This document shows positions 50,408-59,316 of a stretch of DNA of 64,000 nt, piece by piece. The stretch's first letter is position 1; each line of letters starts with the position of its first letter. The position numbers and the translations under genes are program-made. Below the pieces are notes generated by a model. It was not told the origin of the DNA. It worked only from the letters and a program-made list of their open reading frames with translations, and searched no databases. Origin of the DNA: Dactylosporangium vinaceum (lineage in GTDB: Bacteria; Actinomycetota; Actinomycetes; Mycobacteriales; Micromonosporaceae); NCBI RefSeq assembly GCF_019904175.1, contig NZ_CP061913.1, positions 8,990,001 to 9,054,000 on the forward strand, in the 5' to 3' direction.

Positions 50408-52813
50408 TCAGGCCGTGGCCGCGATGACCTCGACGGACTTGGTATCGGCGTTGATGGCAGTTGTCGAGTACGAGCAGTCACGGAGCCGCTTCTGCGAGTA
50501 CAGCTGCGTCTGGTCGGAGTAGTTGGGCGAGGAGCGGTCCCCGGACTCGCTGTAGGTGAGGATGCACTTCGCCGACGGGCCGCTGCTGGTGTAGGCAAGC
50601 GTCAGCAGGAAGCTGGTGCCGTAGTTGACGACGTAGCCCTTGTCGGTGAGGTCGCTGCCCGGCACGAACGTCCCCGGGTCCATGAACGGCTCCAGTGACG
50701 TGCCCGGCGCGGGCTGGTACTGCGCCATGTTCGCGATGCCGAGGTTCTCGGTGGAGCCGGGCACCGGGATCTTCACGCCGTTCTTGATCGTGTACTGCAC
50801 CTGCGACATCTGGACGTTGAGCGGCAGCCCGACCGCCCGCATTCGCTGCATGCCGCGGGCCAGGCCGGCCAGGATCCCGTCCGGCGAGGCCGGCGCCCCA
50901 CGGGGGGTCCGGGTGGGGTCGGCCGGGTTGAACGGCACCCCGAAGAGCGGGCCGGCCTCGTTGAGCGCGTCCGGGTTGGCCGCGACGACCGCGCCGATGG
51001 TCTCGCGCCACAGCACGGCACCCCGGCTGGCCAGCTCCATCTGCTTGTCCCAGGCGGCCAGCACGGCACACCCGGGGGCGATGTCGACAGCGGTGCCGTC
51101 GACGACGACCGGCGTGTGCCCGCGGGCCTGGCAGGCCGAGACGGTGTACGCGGCCAGCTGCGAGGCCGTGTACGTGTCGCCGGACAGGATCGTCGGGCCC
51201 AGGTCGGCCAGGGCGAACTTGGCCTGGCTGTTGATCAGTTTGGCGTTCTGCCGGGTGCGCACGGTGAGCGGCGTGCCCTCCGGACCCTGCAGCGGCGTGA
51301 AGCCGGTCAGGAACTGGTTGGCGTTCGGCACCCAGTGGCTGTCGTTGGAGTTGAACACGTAGTCGCGGCGGGTCAGCTGCGGCTGCCGGGCGAACGGGAC
51401 CAGGCCCGGCGAGCGGGCGCCCGGCTCGTTGACCCAGGCGTTGGCGCTGTTGCTGCCGTCGAGGAGGTTGAGCGGGTTGCTCGCCCACTCCGCGATCGAG
51501 GCCGGCGAGAGGTTCGGCGTCGGCGAGGAGTCGGTGTAGAACGCGTTGCCGGCCGAGTCCGTGGCGATCGTGTTGACCCACGGGATGCCCTGGTTGGCCG
51601 CGATGGCGTTCTTCAGGCCGTTGGTGTCGGTGGCCCGGGCCATGGCCAGCCAGGTCGGGATGAGCTTGTCGTTGTCGATGTTCGCATCGCGGTAGGTGAT
51701 CGCGGAGAACTCGTTCCAGCCCAGCGACGGATCGATCGCGGAGAGGTCGAGCACCGGGCCGTAGCGCGTCGAGTACATGGTGCGGGTGACGTCGGCCAGG
51801 GACCCGTTGGGCTGCTTGACCTTGAGCGTGACGGTCTTGCCGTTCATCGCCTCGGGGACGCCGTCGACGGTGTACTTCGTCGGCTGCCCCGGCACCAGGT
51901 TCACCGAGTAGAACGTGTAGCGGGCGCCGGCCGCGACCGTGTGCGTCCACGCGACCTTGTCGGTGAAGCCGATCTGCACGCCGGGGAGGCCGCCGAGGCT
52001 CGCGCCGTACACGTTGAGGCTGCTGCCCACCGTGAGCTGCGACTCCCAGAAGCGCAGCTCGCCCTCCCACGGGAAGTGCGGGTTGCCGATGAGCATGCCC
52101 TTGCCGGTCTGCGACTTGTCCGCGCCGAGCGCCCAGCCGTTGCTGGAGACGGCCCGGCTCTGCTCGGTGAGCCGGTCGACGTCGGCCTTCACCTGCTGCT
52201 TCGACACCGCGAGCGCGGCGGTCGACGGCGGCGTCGCGGCGGCGATCGGGAAGATCAGCGCGCCGCCGCTGGCCAGCAGCGCGATGTCGCGGTCGTACGC
52301 GAGCAGGTCCACGGCCGTGATGGGCTTGACCCACGCCTGGCCGGCGCACCAGCCCGGCACTCTGGCCGCGCCCTTGGTGGCGAGGAAGGCGTTGTAGCCG
52401 CGCACGAAGCCGTTGACCATGTCCCGGGTGTCGCCGGTCATGGTGGCCGCCTGCGCCTGGGCCCGCTCGATCAGGCCGAGGTTGGCGTAGGCGAAGTCGG
52501 TGGCGAGGTTGGCGTCGCCGGGGCCGGGCCCGAAGTAGCGGGAGCGCTCGCTGCGGACCTTGACGATCTGGTCGGCGAGGTCGCAGAAGCGGTCCTCGGC
52601 GTAGGCCCACGCCTGCCCGAAGGCGACCGAGCCGATGGTGGAGGCGGTGATGTGGGGCACCCCGTAGGAGGTGCGCTTGATGACGGCGGCGTACCCGCCG
52701 GCGGCGACCTGATCGGCGGCCGCGAGGGCCGGATTGGCGCTGACGGCGACGACGGCGGTGGATAACAGCGCCGCGGCGGCGAGCGCAGTGACGACCCGGC
52801 GGGTTCCGGACAC
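50408..52813 (-). CDS. Secreted penicillin acylase-family (S45) hydrolase
   Basis: 801 residues from the GTG at 52813, which follows ACGGAGGAATC; upstream in-frame starts lack such a site. Sec signal ends ANPALAA near residue 33. Ntn-hydrolase precursor: the autocleavage site AVS/SNGWALG (about residues 228-236) exposes the catalytic Ser. Family features: RTSYGVPHI, GQAWAYAEDRF, IGNPHFPWEGELRFWE, and NSNDSHWVPN. Relatives cleave acyl-homoserine lactones, cyclic lipopeptides or beta-lactams. Could degrade signals or antibiotics outside the cell. Confidence 0.85.
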   Translation of the reverse strand: MSGTRRVVTALAAAALLSTAVVAVSANPALAAADQVAAGGYAAVIKRTSYGVPHITASTIGSVAFGQAWAYAEDRFCDLADQIVKVRSERSRYFGPGPGDANLATDFAYANLGLIERAQAQAATMTGDTRDMVNGFVRGYNAFLATKGAARVPGWCAGQAWVKPITAVDLLAYDRDIALLASGGALIFPIAAATPPSTAALAVSKQQVKADVDRLTEQSRAVSSNGWALGADKSQTGKGMLIGNPHFPWEGELRFWESQLTVGSSLNVYGASLGGLPGVQIGFTDKVAWTHTVAAGARYTFYSVNLVPGQPTKYTVDGVPEAMNGKTVTLKVKQPNGSLADVTRTMYSTRYGPVLDLSAIDPSLGWNEFSAITYRDANIDNDKLIPTWLAMARATDTNGLKNAIAANQGIPWVNTIATDSAGNAFYTDSSPTPNLSPASIAEWASNPLNLLDGSNSANAWVNEPGARSPGLVPFARQPQLTRRDYVFNSNDSHWVPNANQFLTGFTPLQGPEGTPLTVRTRQNAKLINSQAKFALADLGPTILSGDTYTASQLAAYTVSACQARGHTPVVVDGTAVDIAPGCAVLAAWDKQMELASRGAVLWRETIGAVVAANPDALNEAGPLFGVPFNPADPTRTPRGAPASPDGILAGLARGMQRMRAVGLPLNVQMSQVQYTIKNGVKIPVPGSTENLGIANMAQYQPAPGTSLEPFMDPGTFVPGSDLTDKGYVVNYGTSFLLTLAYTSSGPSAKCILTYSESGDRSSPNYSDQTQLYSQKRLRDCSYSTTAINADTKSVEVIAATA

Positions 52814-52877
52814 GATTCCTCCGTTGGGAGACGCATCGGCGAAACGTGGAAGTTCGTAGGAAACAGAACTGAGCGCG

Positions 52878-54017
52878 TCACCCACAGTACGCAGCGTCAT
52901 CACTGGTTTCAATGGCCACACCCGTTACACAACGCTGCACCGGAGCATCGAAGCCGTTGAATCTTGACGCATACACTGTGGTATATGCGCCGGTGCTGCC
53001 GAGATACACCTGATCACCGGCGCGAAGATCCGCCGACAATTCGACGTCGAACATGATCGTGTCCTGGCTGTCGCACGTCGGGCCGGTCAGGTGGAACCGG
53101 TCGCGGGTCGCGCTGCCGCGCGAGTCGGAGACGGGAAACCGCAGCTGGTTGCCGGTTTCGAGGCTCTCCATGAGCCCGTTGAACGCGCCGACGTCGAGGT
53201 GCGCCCAGCGCCGCCCGCCCCGCACGGCGGTGCCGATCACGGTCGCCTGCAGCCGGCCGGCCTCCGCGACGAGGGCCCGGCCGGGTTCGCAGACGGCCGC
53301 CACCGGATACGGAAGATCGCGCAGCGCGGCCCCGATCGTGGCGCCGTAGTCGGCCAGCGGCGGGATTTTGCCGGCGTACTTCGCGGGAAATCCGCCGCCG
53401 AGGTTCACCATTTGCAAGAAGAGATCTTCGGCCGCCAATTTAGACATCAGGTACCCCACGGCCCGCAGCGGCGCCCGCCAGGCGTGGGGCAGCAGCATCT
53501 GCGAGCCGACGTGGAAGGCCGCGCCGTAGGGGATCAGCCCGCGCTCGCGGGCGGCCAGCAGCAGCGTGACGGCCTGATCGGCGTCGATGCCGAACTTGCC
53601 CTCGCTGGGCACCCCGCTGCGGATCTGGTGCGCGGCCAGCCGCACCACGACTGCCGCACCGGGCGCGGCGACGGCGAGCTTGTCCAGCTCGTCCTCGGAG
53701 TCCACGGCGAAGCGCCAGACGCCGGCCGCGTGCTGGCGGGCGATGTGCGGCAGCGGCTTGACCGGGTTGCTGGACAGCACGTGCGCCGGGTCGACCCCGA
53801 TCGCGACCAGGGCGTCGAGCTCCCCGGCCGACGCGATCTCGAAGCGGCTCCCGAGCGCGTGCAGCAGCGCCAGGATCTCCGGATGGGGATTGCACTTCAT
53901 CGCGTAGTGCACCGCCACGCCGGGCAGCGCGGCACTCAGCTCGCGGTACGCGGCAGCGATCCGGTCAAGATCGATGACCAGCTCGGCGGGCGGCGGGAAG
54001 GCGTCGAGGCGGTCCAT
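52878..54017 (-). CDS. Type III PLP decarboxylase (ornithine/lysine type)
   Basis: 379 residues from the ATG at 54017 after GGGAGGG. Alanine-racemase-like barrel: VHYAMKCNPHPEIL with the PLP Lys, FHVGSQ, VNLGGGFPA, VCEPGRALV, and the C-terminal domain TGPTCDSQDTI and SRFNGF of ornithine decarboxylases. Makes putrescine or cadaverine. The acylase start lies 65 bases downstream on the same strand, and a GNAT-like gene is divergent, so the product may be a polyamine that is later acylated; this is inference. Confidence 0.86.
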   Translation of the reverse strand: MDRLDAFPPPAELVIDLDRIAAAYRELSAALPGVAVHYAMKCNPHPEILALLHALGSRFEIASAGELDALVAIGVDPAHVLSSNPVKPLPHIARQHAAGVWRFAVDSEDELDKLAVAAPGAAVVVRLAAHQIRSGVPSEGKFGIDADQAVTLLLAARERGLIPYGAAFHVGSQMLLPHAWRAPLRAVGYLMSKLAAEDLFLQMVNLGGGFPAKYAGKIPPLADYGATIGAALRDLPYPVAAVCEPGRALVAEAGRLQATVIGTAVRGGRRWAHLDVGAFNGLMESLETGNQLRFPVSDSRGSATRDRFHLTGPTCDSQDTIMFDVELSADLRAGDQVYLGSTGAYTTVYASRFNGFDAPVQRCVTGVAIETSDDAAYCG

Positions 54018-54054
54018 GGACCCTCCCGAAGATCGCGGATGGCGACGGAATGAA

Positions 54055-54123
54055 GTCACCATATTGCACTCGGTGACTCTTGGACTACTCTCAATACACC
54101 ATCGATCGAAAAATGTTGATCGA
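54055..54123. promoter_or_regulatory. Two inverted repeats in divergent promoter region
   Basis: GTCACC-N11-GGTGAC (54055-54077) and TCGATC-N10-GATCGA (54102-54123) in the AT-rich 161-base gap between the decarboxylase and the GNAT-like gene. Each is perfect. Probably operators controlling the divergent pair. Confidence 0.4.
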
Positions 54124-54178
54124 CTTTTGGGTAACGGCCAAACCACGTGCCCAGCCGACGGCGATCGGAGTGCTCGAC

Positions 54179-54724
54179 ATGAACGTCAAGATTGTCGATC
54201 TGGTGCAGGGCGACCTGCGAGAAGAGGCGTGGACACTCTACTCGGAGGCATTCGCCGAGCTCAACGCGCTGGCCGTCCAGCGCCACCTGATGTACCGGCA
54301 CGAGTTCGACGACGTGATGGACGACCCCAGGGTGCACAAGTACCTGTGCCTCGATGACGACGACACGGTACGGGGGGTCTCGATCTACACCAACCAGCTG
54401 GACGCAGTGCCGCTCATCTCGCCGCCGTACTTCCAGCGCCGCTGGCCGGAGCACTTCGCCGACAAGCGCATCTGGTACTGCGGATTCGTGGCCACCCAGG
54501 CGGACACCCGGGCGGCCACGGCATTCGGTGAGCTGGTAACCGCGATGTACCTGACCGCAGCGGCGCAGAACGGTCTCATCGCTCTCGACTTCTGCAGCCG
54601 AACCGACGAGGTGCGGCGCATGGCTCGCGTCGTTCGCCTGATGCTCCACCGCCTCTCCGGCGACGTGAAAGCCCAGAAGATCGACGAACAGCAGTTCTGG
54701 CTCTACGAGTTCCCGGCTGCATAA
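54179..54724 (+). CDS. GNAT-like protein of unknown substrate
   Basis: 181 residues from the ATG at 54179; a longer frame exists from 54080 but begins in the promoter region. Begins MNVKIVDLVQGDLREEAWTL; the core YCGFVATQADTRAATAFGEL occupies the place of the GNAT acetyl-CoA loop but lacks a clear RxxGxG. C-terminal DEQQFWLYEF. Divergent from the decarboxylase, so an acyltransferase for its polyamine is possible. Family not firmly recognised. Confidence 0.5.
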   Translation: MNVKIVDLVQGDLREEAWTLYSEAFAELNALAVQRHLMYRHEFDDVMDDPRVHKYLCLDDDDTVRGVSIYTNQLDAVPLISPPYFQRRWPEHFADKRIWYCGFVATQADTRAATAFGELVTAMYLTAAAQNGLIALDFCSRTDEVRRMARVVRLMLHRLSGDVKAQKIDEQQFWLYEFPAA

Positions 54725-54781
54725 CGCGCACGCGGGCCGCCTTCCCGGTGGCCGACGGCCGGGGTCGAGCTCAGATCCCTG

Positions 54782-55396
54782 CTACAGCAGCGGTTCCCTC
54801 CACATCGGCCATACCGGCGGCCCGTCCGGCAGCAGGATCGGCGGGCGGCTCTGATAGCCGTGCCTCAGGTACAGCTCGCGATTGCGGGGATCGTTGGCCT
54901 CCAGATACGCCGGGAGGCCGGCGCGGTCGAGCCGGGCGTGATGCCGGGCCAGCAGCGCGCTGCCGATTCCCAGGTTCTGCCGGTCGGGTCGCACCGCCAC
55001 GAACGCCAGGTAGTGGTGCGGCCCGAGCGGGTGCTCCGCCTCGAGAGCCGCATCGAGCTCGCAGACCCGGTCGAACGCCGGGCCGGCGACGTCCTTGATG
55101 CGGCTCTCGTAGTCCATCGGGGGCGGGATGACGTGCGTCAGCGGAAACCACAGCGCGACGCCGGAAAGTTTCCCGTCGATCGGGTCGACGCTGGCGTACA
55201 CCTCGCCGTGGTGGACCGCGTGCTCGGCGAAGATCGCGAAGTACTCCGGGCTGGACTGCCGGCGCAGCGCGTCGGCCGGCATCAGCCAGCGCGCGACCGC
55301 ACCGTCGCTCATCGCCGCGACGAGCACCTCGGTGATCTCCTCGGTGCCGACCGGGTCGATGTCGCGGACGACCACGTCCTGAATGGCGTGCGTCAT
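54782..55396 (-). CDS. GNAT family acetyltransferase
   Basis: 204 residues. Acetyl-CoA loop RPDRQNLGIGSALLARHHAR, followed by LEANDPRNRELYLRHGYQSR, the usual GNAT end. Precedes a region with the permease gene on the same strand 66 bases upstream, so the two may be cotranscribed. Substrate unknown. Confidence 0.82.
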   Translation of the reverse strand: MTHAIQDVVVRDIDPVGTEEITEVLVAAMSDGAVARWLMPADALRRQSSPEYFAIFAEHAVHHGEVYASVDPIDGKLSGVALWFPLTHVIPPPMDYESRIKDVAGPAFDRVCELDAALEAEHPLGPHHYLAFVAVRPDRQNLGIGSALLARHHARLDRAGLPAYLEANDPRNRELYLRHGYQSRPPILLPDGPPVWPMWREPLL

Positions 55397-55462
55397 GTGA
55401 TCCTCTCCCGAACGAGCCGCGGGGGCTCCTGTCTTAGAGCACGGCCGGTTGACGATGCCGGT

Positions 55463-56989
55463 TCAGGCCGCATGGTGTGCGACATCGGCGGTGACGCGGT
55501 GCGGCCTCGTGGGCCGCCCGAAGACGCTTTCCGCCGCCACGAAGCCCTCGGTGCCGCGGCCGATCCCGGCGTAGGCATCCGGCCGGGAGCCGCGCATGAT
55601 CGCGGCCCAGCCGATGCCGAAGAGGGCGCAGAGCGCGTAGATGGTCGAGAACAGCCAGTTGAACGGCGAGTCGTCGTCGACCTGGAGCAGGTCGCCGAGG
55701 CCGATCACGGTGGCCAGCAGCACGAAGGTCAGCAGCAGGAACGCCAGCAGCGGCGCGATGCGGGCCCGCCAGACGTTCTCCCGGCGCCGGTTGCGCAGGA
55801 AGAAGCCGACCACCGCGGCCGACGTGGCCCACATCAGCATCAGCACGCCGAGTCCACCGGCCACCGTCATCCACGCGAACAGGTGGACGAGCGGGTCCGT
55901 TTTCGTCACGAAGTACAGAATCAGCACGATGAGCGCAATCACGCTCTGGGTCACCGAGCCCGCGATCGGGGCGCCGGTGCGGGGGTGCGCGGAGCCGTAG
56001 ATCCGCGGGAGCACCCGCTCGCGGCCGAGCGCGAACTGATAGCGGGTCACCGAGGTGTGGAAGGCCAGCATCGCGGCGAACACGCTGGTGAGGAACAGGA
56101 TGTAGCCGATGTTGACGAGCGCCTCGGGCACGTAGGGCGTGACCAGGTTGAATACCAGGTTGGTGGTGTCGGCCTGGGCGGCGCCGACGATGTCGCCGGC
56201 GTTCGTCGACATGGCGAACGCCGAAACGCCGCAGAGCAGCCCCGGCAGGAACACGGCCCAGTGGGTGGCCCGGCCGATGGTCTTCTTCGGGTCCTTGGCC
56301 TCCTCCGAGAGCACGACAGTGGCCTCGAAGCCGACGAAGCCCGCGATCGCCAGCACCAGCATCGCGACCACCTCGGGGGTGGCCAGCTGCTGCGGGTTCA
56401 GCGGGCCGAAGTCGACCTTGCCGCCGTGCGGGTGGGCCAGCATCACGAAGTCGTAGATCAGCACGATCGCGATCTCGACGGTGAGCAGGACCGCGAGGAC
56501 CTTGCCGCTCAGGTCGACCCAGAGCACGCCGAGGATGGCGACCAGGAACCAGCCGACGAGCGAGCAGACGAACCAGCTCACGGTGACCCCGCTGGCCGCG
56601 AGAATGCTCGCCGCCACCACCCCGAACAGGCCCAGCAGGCCGATCTGCATGGCCGCGTAGGCGGGCAGCGCGATGAACGCGGCGGCCACGCCGATCATCC
56701 GGCCGAGGCCGTGGCTGATGTAGCTGTAGAAGGCGCCGGAGTTGACGATGTGGCGGCTCATGGCCACGAACCCGACGGTGAACAGGGACAGGATCAGGGC
56801 GGCCACGAAGTAGACAAGCGGGACGGCGGTGTTGCCGACGACGGCGTAGATCGTCGAGATCGAGCCCAGGATGACCGTCAGGGGTGCGGCGCCGGCGACG
56901 CCGAAGAACACCACTGACGGCACGCCGAGCCGGTTGTTGGCCAGCCCGCGCGCGACGATGTCGGGCCCGGTCATGGTCGTACGCGCCAT
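55463..56989 (-). CDS. APC-superfamily amino acid permease
   Basis: 508 residues with about twelve transmembrane helices. Features: FFGVAGAAPLTVILGSISTI, AFYSYISHGLGRMIGVAAAF, FVGFEATVVLSEEAKDPKKT (TM6-7 region), FTSVFAAMLAFHTSVTRYQF. The glutamate-rich loop SEEAKDPKKTIGRA is characteristic of the AAT/APA groups. May supply ornithine or an amine to the decarboxylase two genes away; not proven. Confidence 0.84.
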   Translation of the reverse strand: MARTTMTGPDIVARGLANNRLGVPSVVFFGVAGAAPLTVILGSISTIYAVVGNTAVPLVYFVAALILSLFTVGFVAMSRHIVNSGAFYSYISHGLGRMIGVAAAFIALPAYAAMQIGLLGLFGVVAASILAASGVTVSWFVCSLVGWFLVAILGVLWVDLSGKVLAVLLTVEIAIVLIYDFVMLAHPHGGKVDFGPLNPQQLATPEVVAMLVLAIAGFVGFEATVVLSEEAKDPKKTIGRATHWAVFLPGLLCGVSAFAMSTNAGDIVGAAQADTTNLVFNLVTPYVPEALVNIGYILFLTSVFAAMLAFHTSVTRYQFALGRERVLPRIYGSAHPRTGAPIAGSVTQSVIALIVLILYFVTKTDPLVHLFAWMTVAGGLGVLMLMWATSAAVVGFFLRNRRRENVWRARIAPLLAFLLLTFVLLATVIGLGDLLQVDDDSPFNWLFSTIYALCALFGIGWAAIMRGSRPDAYAGIGRGTEGFVAAESVFGRPTRPHRVTADVAHHAA

Positions 56990-57040
56990 GGTTCGTCTCT
57001 CCTCACGCGGGCCTGCCGGGCCCGTGGTGGTGCGGCGGAC

Positions 57041-57679
57041 TTACCGGCGGCCGGCGGCGAGGGCGGAGCCCACGGCGGCCTCGGTGTACTGCACGAGCTG
57101 GACGAGGTCGTCGGGAAGGGAGCTGAGGATGCCGGGCATGGCCTGCATGCAGTCCCGCTGCTGCTGCGGGCTGAAGAACACGTAGCGGGTCAGGCCGGTC
57201 GCCACGACGAGCGCGACGAGCACCCGGTCCGAGAGGTTCATCGAGCGCCGCCGGCCCAGAGCCTCGGCCAGGCGGATCGACTCCCAGGCCGCGGCGTTGC
57301 GCTGGTCCGGGTTGACGGGCATGTAGAGCGTCTGGGCGCCCAGGAGCTTCCGCTTCGTCACCGGCTCGACCACCCCGGCCCGCAGGAGCCGCTCACCGAC
57401 CTGGTCGGCCGCGTCCTGGGAGAGGTAGGCCAGCCAGGTGCGGATCTCCTTGTGCTGCGGCTGGGCGACGAGAAGGTCGAGCAGCGTATGGCAGAGGGAG
57501 TCGCCCGGCGGCTCGTGGCTGACGACGTAGAGGTCGCCGGTCATGGCCCGGAGGCGTCCGAAGAGCATGAGCTCGCCGAGCAGCCCCGCCGCGAGCCCGA
57601 GGCCGGTTGCCCTTGGGTGCAGCCGGGTGCGTCCGGTCCGATCGTCGTGGGCAATCAGGTAGTAGCTGTTGGCCAGCAC
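57041..57679 (-). CDS. GPP34 (GOLPH3/Vps74-like) phosphoprotein
   Basis: 212 residues. GTG at 57679 (MLANSYYLIAHDDRTGRTRL), then LGLAAGLLGELMLFGRL and QVGERLLRAGVVEPVTKRKL. GPP34 proteins in actinomycetes bind acidic lipids; their role in bacteria is not settled. Divergent from the XRE regulator at 57837. Confidence 0.82.
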   Translation of the reverse strand: MLANSYYLIAHDDRTGRTRLHPRATGLGLAAGLLGELMLFGRLRAMTGDLYVVSHEPPGDSLCHTLLDLLVAQPQHKEIRTWLAYLSQDAADQVGERLLRAGVVEPVTKRKLLGAQTLYMPVNPDQRNAAAWESIRLAEALGRRRSMNLSDRVLVALVVATGLTRYVFFSPQQQRDCMQAMPGILSSLPDDLVQLVQYTEAAVGSALAAGRR

Positions 57680-57717
57680 TGCGAATCACGCTCCCCGGCA
57701 CTAGGCAAAAGGAGATC

Positions 57718-57930
57718 ATGAATGAATGGAGGTTCATCCTCGATGTCCCCAGCATCATGTACCAAGCACTACGCGTAGTGCAACGAGTACTAGACTCGGA
57801 GTATGAGCCCACCACCAATTGCATAGGATCGCGGACGTGCAGACCGACACCACCAGAACGCCCGAAGAGGGACCGGTGGCGCTCGACGAGGGGCCTACAC
57901 TTCGCCGTCGACGCCTGGCCGCCGAGTTGA
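57718..57930 (+). CDS. Possible small ORF overlapping the XRE start
   Basis: 70 codons from the ATG at 57718, which follows AAAAGGAG at short spacing. Begins MNEWRFILDVPSIMYQALRV. The last third overlaps the XRE gene in another frame and its composition becomes that of a shadow frame. It may be a real short leader ORF cut short in function, or a chance frame. Low confidence. Confidence 0.2.
   Translation: MNEWRFILDVPSIMYQALRVVQRVLDSEYEPTTNCIGSRTCRPTPPERPKRDRWRSTRGLHFAVDAWPPS
57766..57781. promoter_or_regulatory. Perfect 16-bp palindrome, XRE operator candidate
   Basis: GCACTACGCGTAGTGC, perfectly symmetric, about 10 bases before TAGACT (57791-57796), a good -10 element for the XRE gene. A repressor bound here would block the promoter, which suits autoregulation. 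Confidence 0.55.
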
Positions 57931-58727
57931 AAAAGTGCCGCGAAGAAGCCGGCTTCACCCAGGAGGCCGTGTCCCGCCAGTTCGAGTGGCACTCCGCCAA
58001 GGTCACCCGCATCGAGAACGCGCGGGTCCCGGTCACCCCCCGGGACGTCAACGACCTCCTGACGCTGTACGGCGTGGCCGACAGCGACTACCGCGACGCC
58101 CTCATGACCCTGTCCCGGCTGGCCCGCCAGCGCGGCTGGTGGACGGACTACAAGGACGTGATGCGGCCGGGCAACTTCGTGGGCATGGAGGCCGACGCCT
58201 CCTCGGCCAAGGTCTGGGAGCCGATCGTGCTGCCCGGGCTGCTGCAGAGCGAGGCGTACATGCGCGCGCTCATCGACACCGGCCGCAGCCACGATCCGCA
58301 GGAGGCCAACGATCGCCGCGTCGAGCTGCGAAAGACCAGGCAGCGCCGCCTGACCGGGGCTTCCCCGCTAAACTTCTGGGCGATCGTCGACGAGGCAGTG
58401 GTCCGCCGGCTCATCGGTGGCCCGGAAGTCATGCGTGAGCAGTGGCAACGGCTGATCGACGCTGCTCAACTGCCAAACGTCACGCTGCAGGTGCTGCCCT
58501 ATGACGCCGGTCAACACGCGTTCCTGGGCGGTTCGGTCGCACTGCTGGAGTTCCCCGACGTCGCCCACTTGGACGTCGTCTACCTCGAAGGACTTGCCGG
58601 GGACTACTACGAGGAGCAGCCTGCAGAGGTCAAGCGTTACCGGGTCGAATTCGAGCGCCTCAGCACGAGAGCACTCACGGAGGAGGAGTCGGTCGGCATG
58701 ATCAAGCGCCTGCTCGACGACCTCTGA
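57837..58727 (+). CDS. XRE-family regulator with DUF5753
   Basis: 296 residues from the GTG at 57837 (AGGA upstream; a TTG at 57819 is also in frame). HTH: LRRRRLAAELKKCREEAGFT, VSRQFEWHSAKVTRIENARV. DUF5753 follows (about 110-290): KVWEPIVLPGLLQSEAYMRA, FWAIVDEAVVRRLIGGPEVM, LPNVTLQVLPYDAGQHAFLG. These regulators control the DUF397 gene behind them in developmental pathways of actinomycetes. Confidence 0.87.
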   Translation: MQTDTTRTPEEGPVALDEGPTLRRRRLAAELKKCREEAGFTQEAVSRQFEWHSAKVTRIENARVPVTPRDVNDLLTLYGVADSDYRDALMTLSRLARQRGWWTDYKDVMRPGNFVGMEADASSAKVWEPIVLPGLLQSEAYMRALIDTGRSHDPQEANDRRVELRKTRQRRLTGASPLNFWAIVDEAVVRRLIGGPEVMREQWQRLIDAAQLPNVTLQVLPYDAGQHAFLGGSVALLEFPDVAHLDVVYLEGLAGDYYEEQPAEVKRYRVEFERLSTRALTEEESVGMIKRLLDDL

Positions 58728-58764
58728 CGGCTGGGGAATTCCGCCGGGGAGGGAGGTGCTATGC

Positions 58765-58977
58765 ATGGCAACGCATTTTCAGAACGCAGCCTGGCGTAAA
58801 AGCAGCCGCAGCAACGGAAACGGCGGCGCAAATTGCGTGGAGGTCGCGGTCGTCTCCCGAGAAATCGGGGTCCGCGACAGCAAGAATCCCACGGGGCCCG
58901 TATTGACATTTACGGCCGTGGATTGGGCGTCGTTCGTGGACGGCACGAAGCTCGGTAGCTTCGACTCCGCCCACTAA
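58765..58977 (+). CDS. DUF397 protein (WhiJ-partner type)
   Basis: 70 residues from the ATG at 58765, GGGAGG 8 bases upstream. Signature FQNAAWRKSSRSNGNGGANC, VEVAVV, VRDSKNPTGPVL, FTAVDWASFVDGTKLG. DUF397 proteins act as partners or inhibitors of the adjacent XRE regulators. Lies 37 bases after the XRE stop. Confidence 0.9.
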   Translation: MATHFQNAAWRKSSRSNGNGGANCVEVAVVSREIGVRDSKNPTGPVLTFTAVDWASFVDGTKLGSFDSAH

Positions 58978-59316
58978 CGACGTGCTACATCGGTGCCGGT
59001 GCTGCGAACACCGTCATCGAGTTGTGTGGCACGAGATCGTGCCATGTTCGAACCGGTACGCCTGACGGCGCGTTAACGGAGGGCCGGTGCGCTAGCATCG
59101 GTCCTCCACAATTGGCTTCATCGATGCTATTGCTTATCCCGGCCCCTGCCCAGCACGCCGTTTTGCAGCATCTGCGATTTCTACCCAACCACCACCGGAC
59201 GGGTCGCTCAGGGGTAAGGACCGACGAGCCGGACACCACTCCCATACGGTGATGCCCGGTATATGGGCATTGGGCGGGCGTCGACAACTGTCACATCGAT
59301 CCGTGAGACTGCTGCG
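58978..59316. other. 339-base intergenic region
   Basis: AT-richer than the coding sequence around it. Contains the palindrome at 59028-59043. No gene is convincing: short ATG frames (for example 59022-59252) have no ribosome site and no family match. The upstream ATG at 59263 extends the condensation-domain gene but without a good ribosome site. Confidence 0.4.
59028..59043. promoter_or_regulatory. Palindrome after the DUF397 gene
   Basis: GGCACGAGATCGTGCC, seven-base arms around GA, extendable by one more pair to 18 bp. About 50 bases after the DUF397 stop. As a hairpin it would have almost no loop, so an operator is likelier than a terminator. Confidence 0.45.

Noticed and set aside
57718..57930. 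Small gene with strong ribosome site before the XRE regulator
   Set aside because: Kept only as a low-confidence feature: spacing is short, and its last third is the shadow of the XRE gene.
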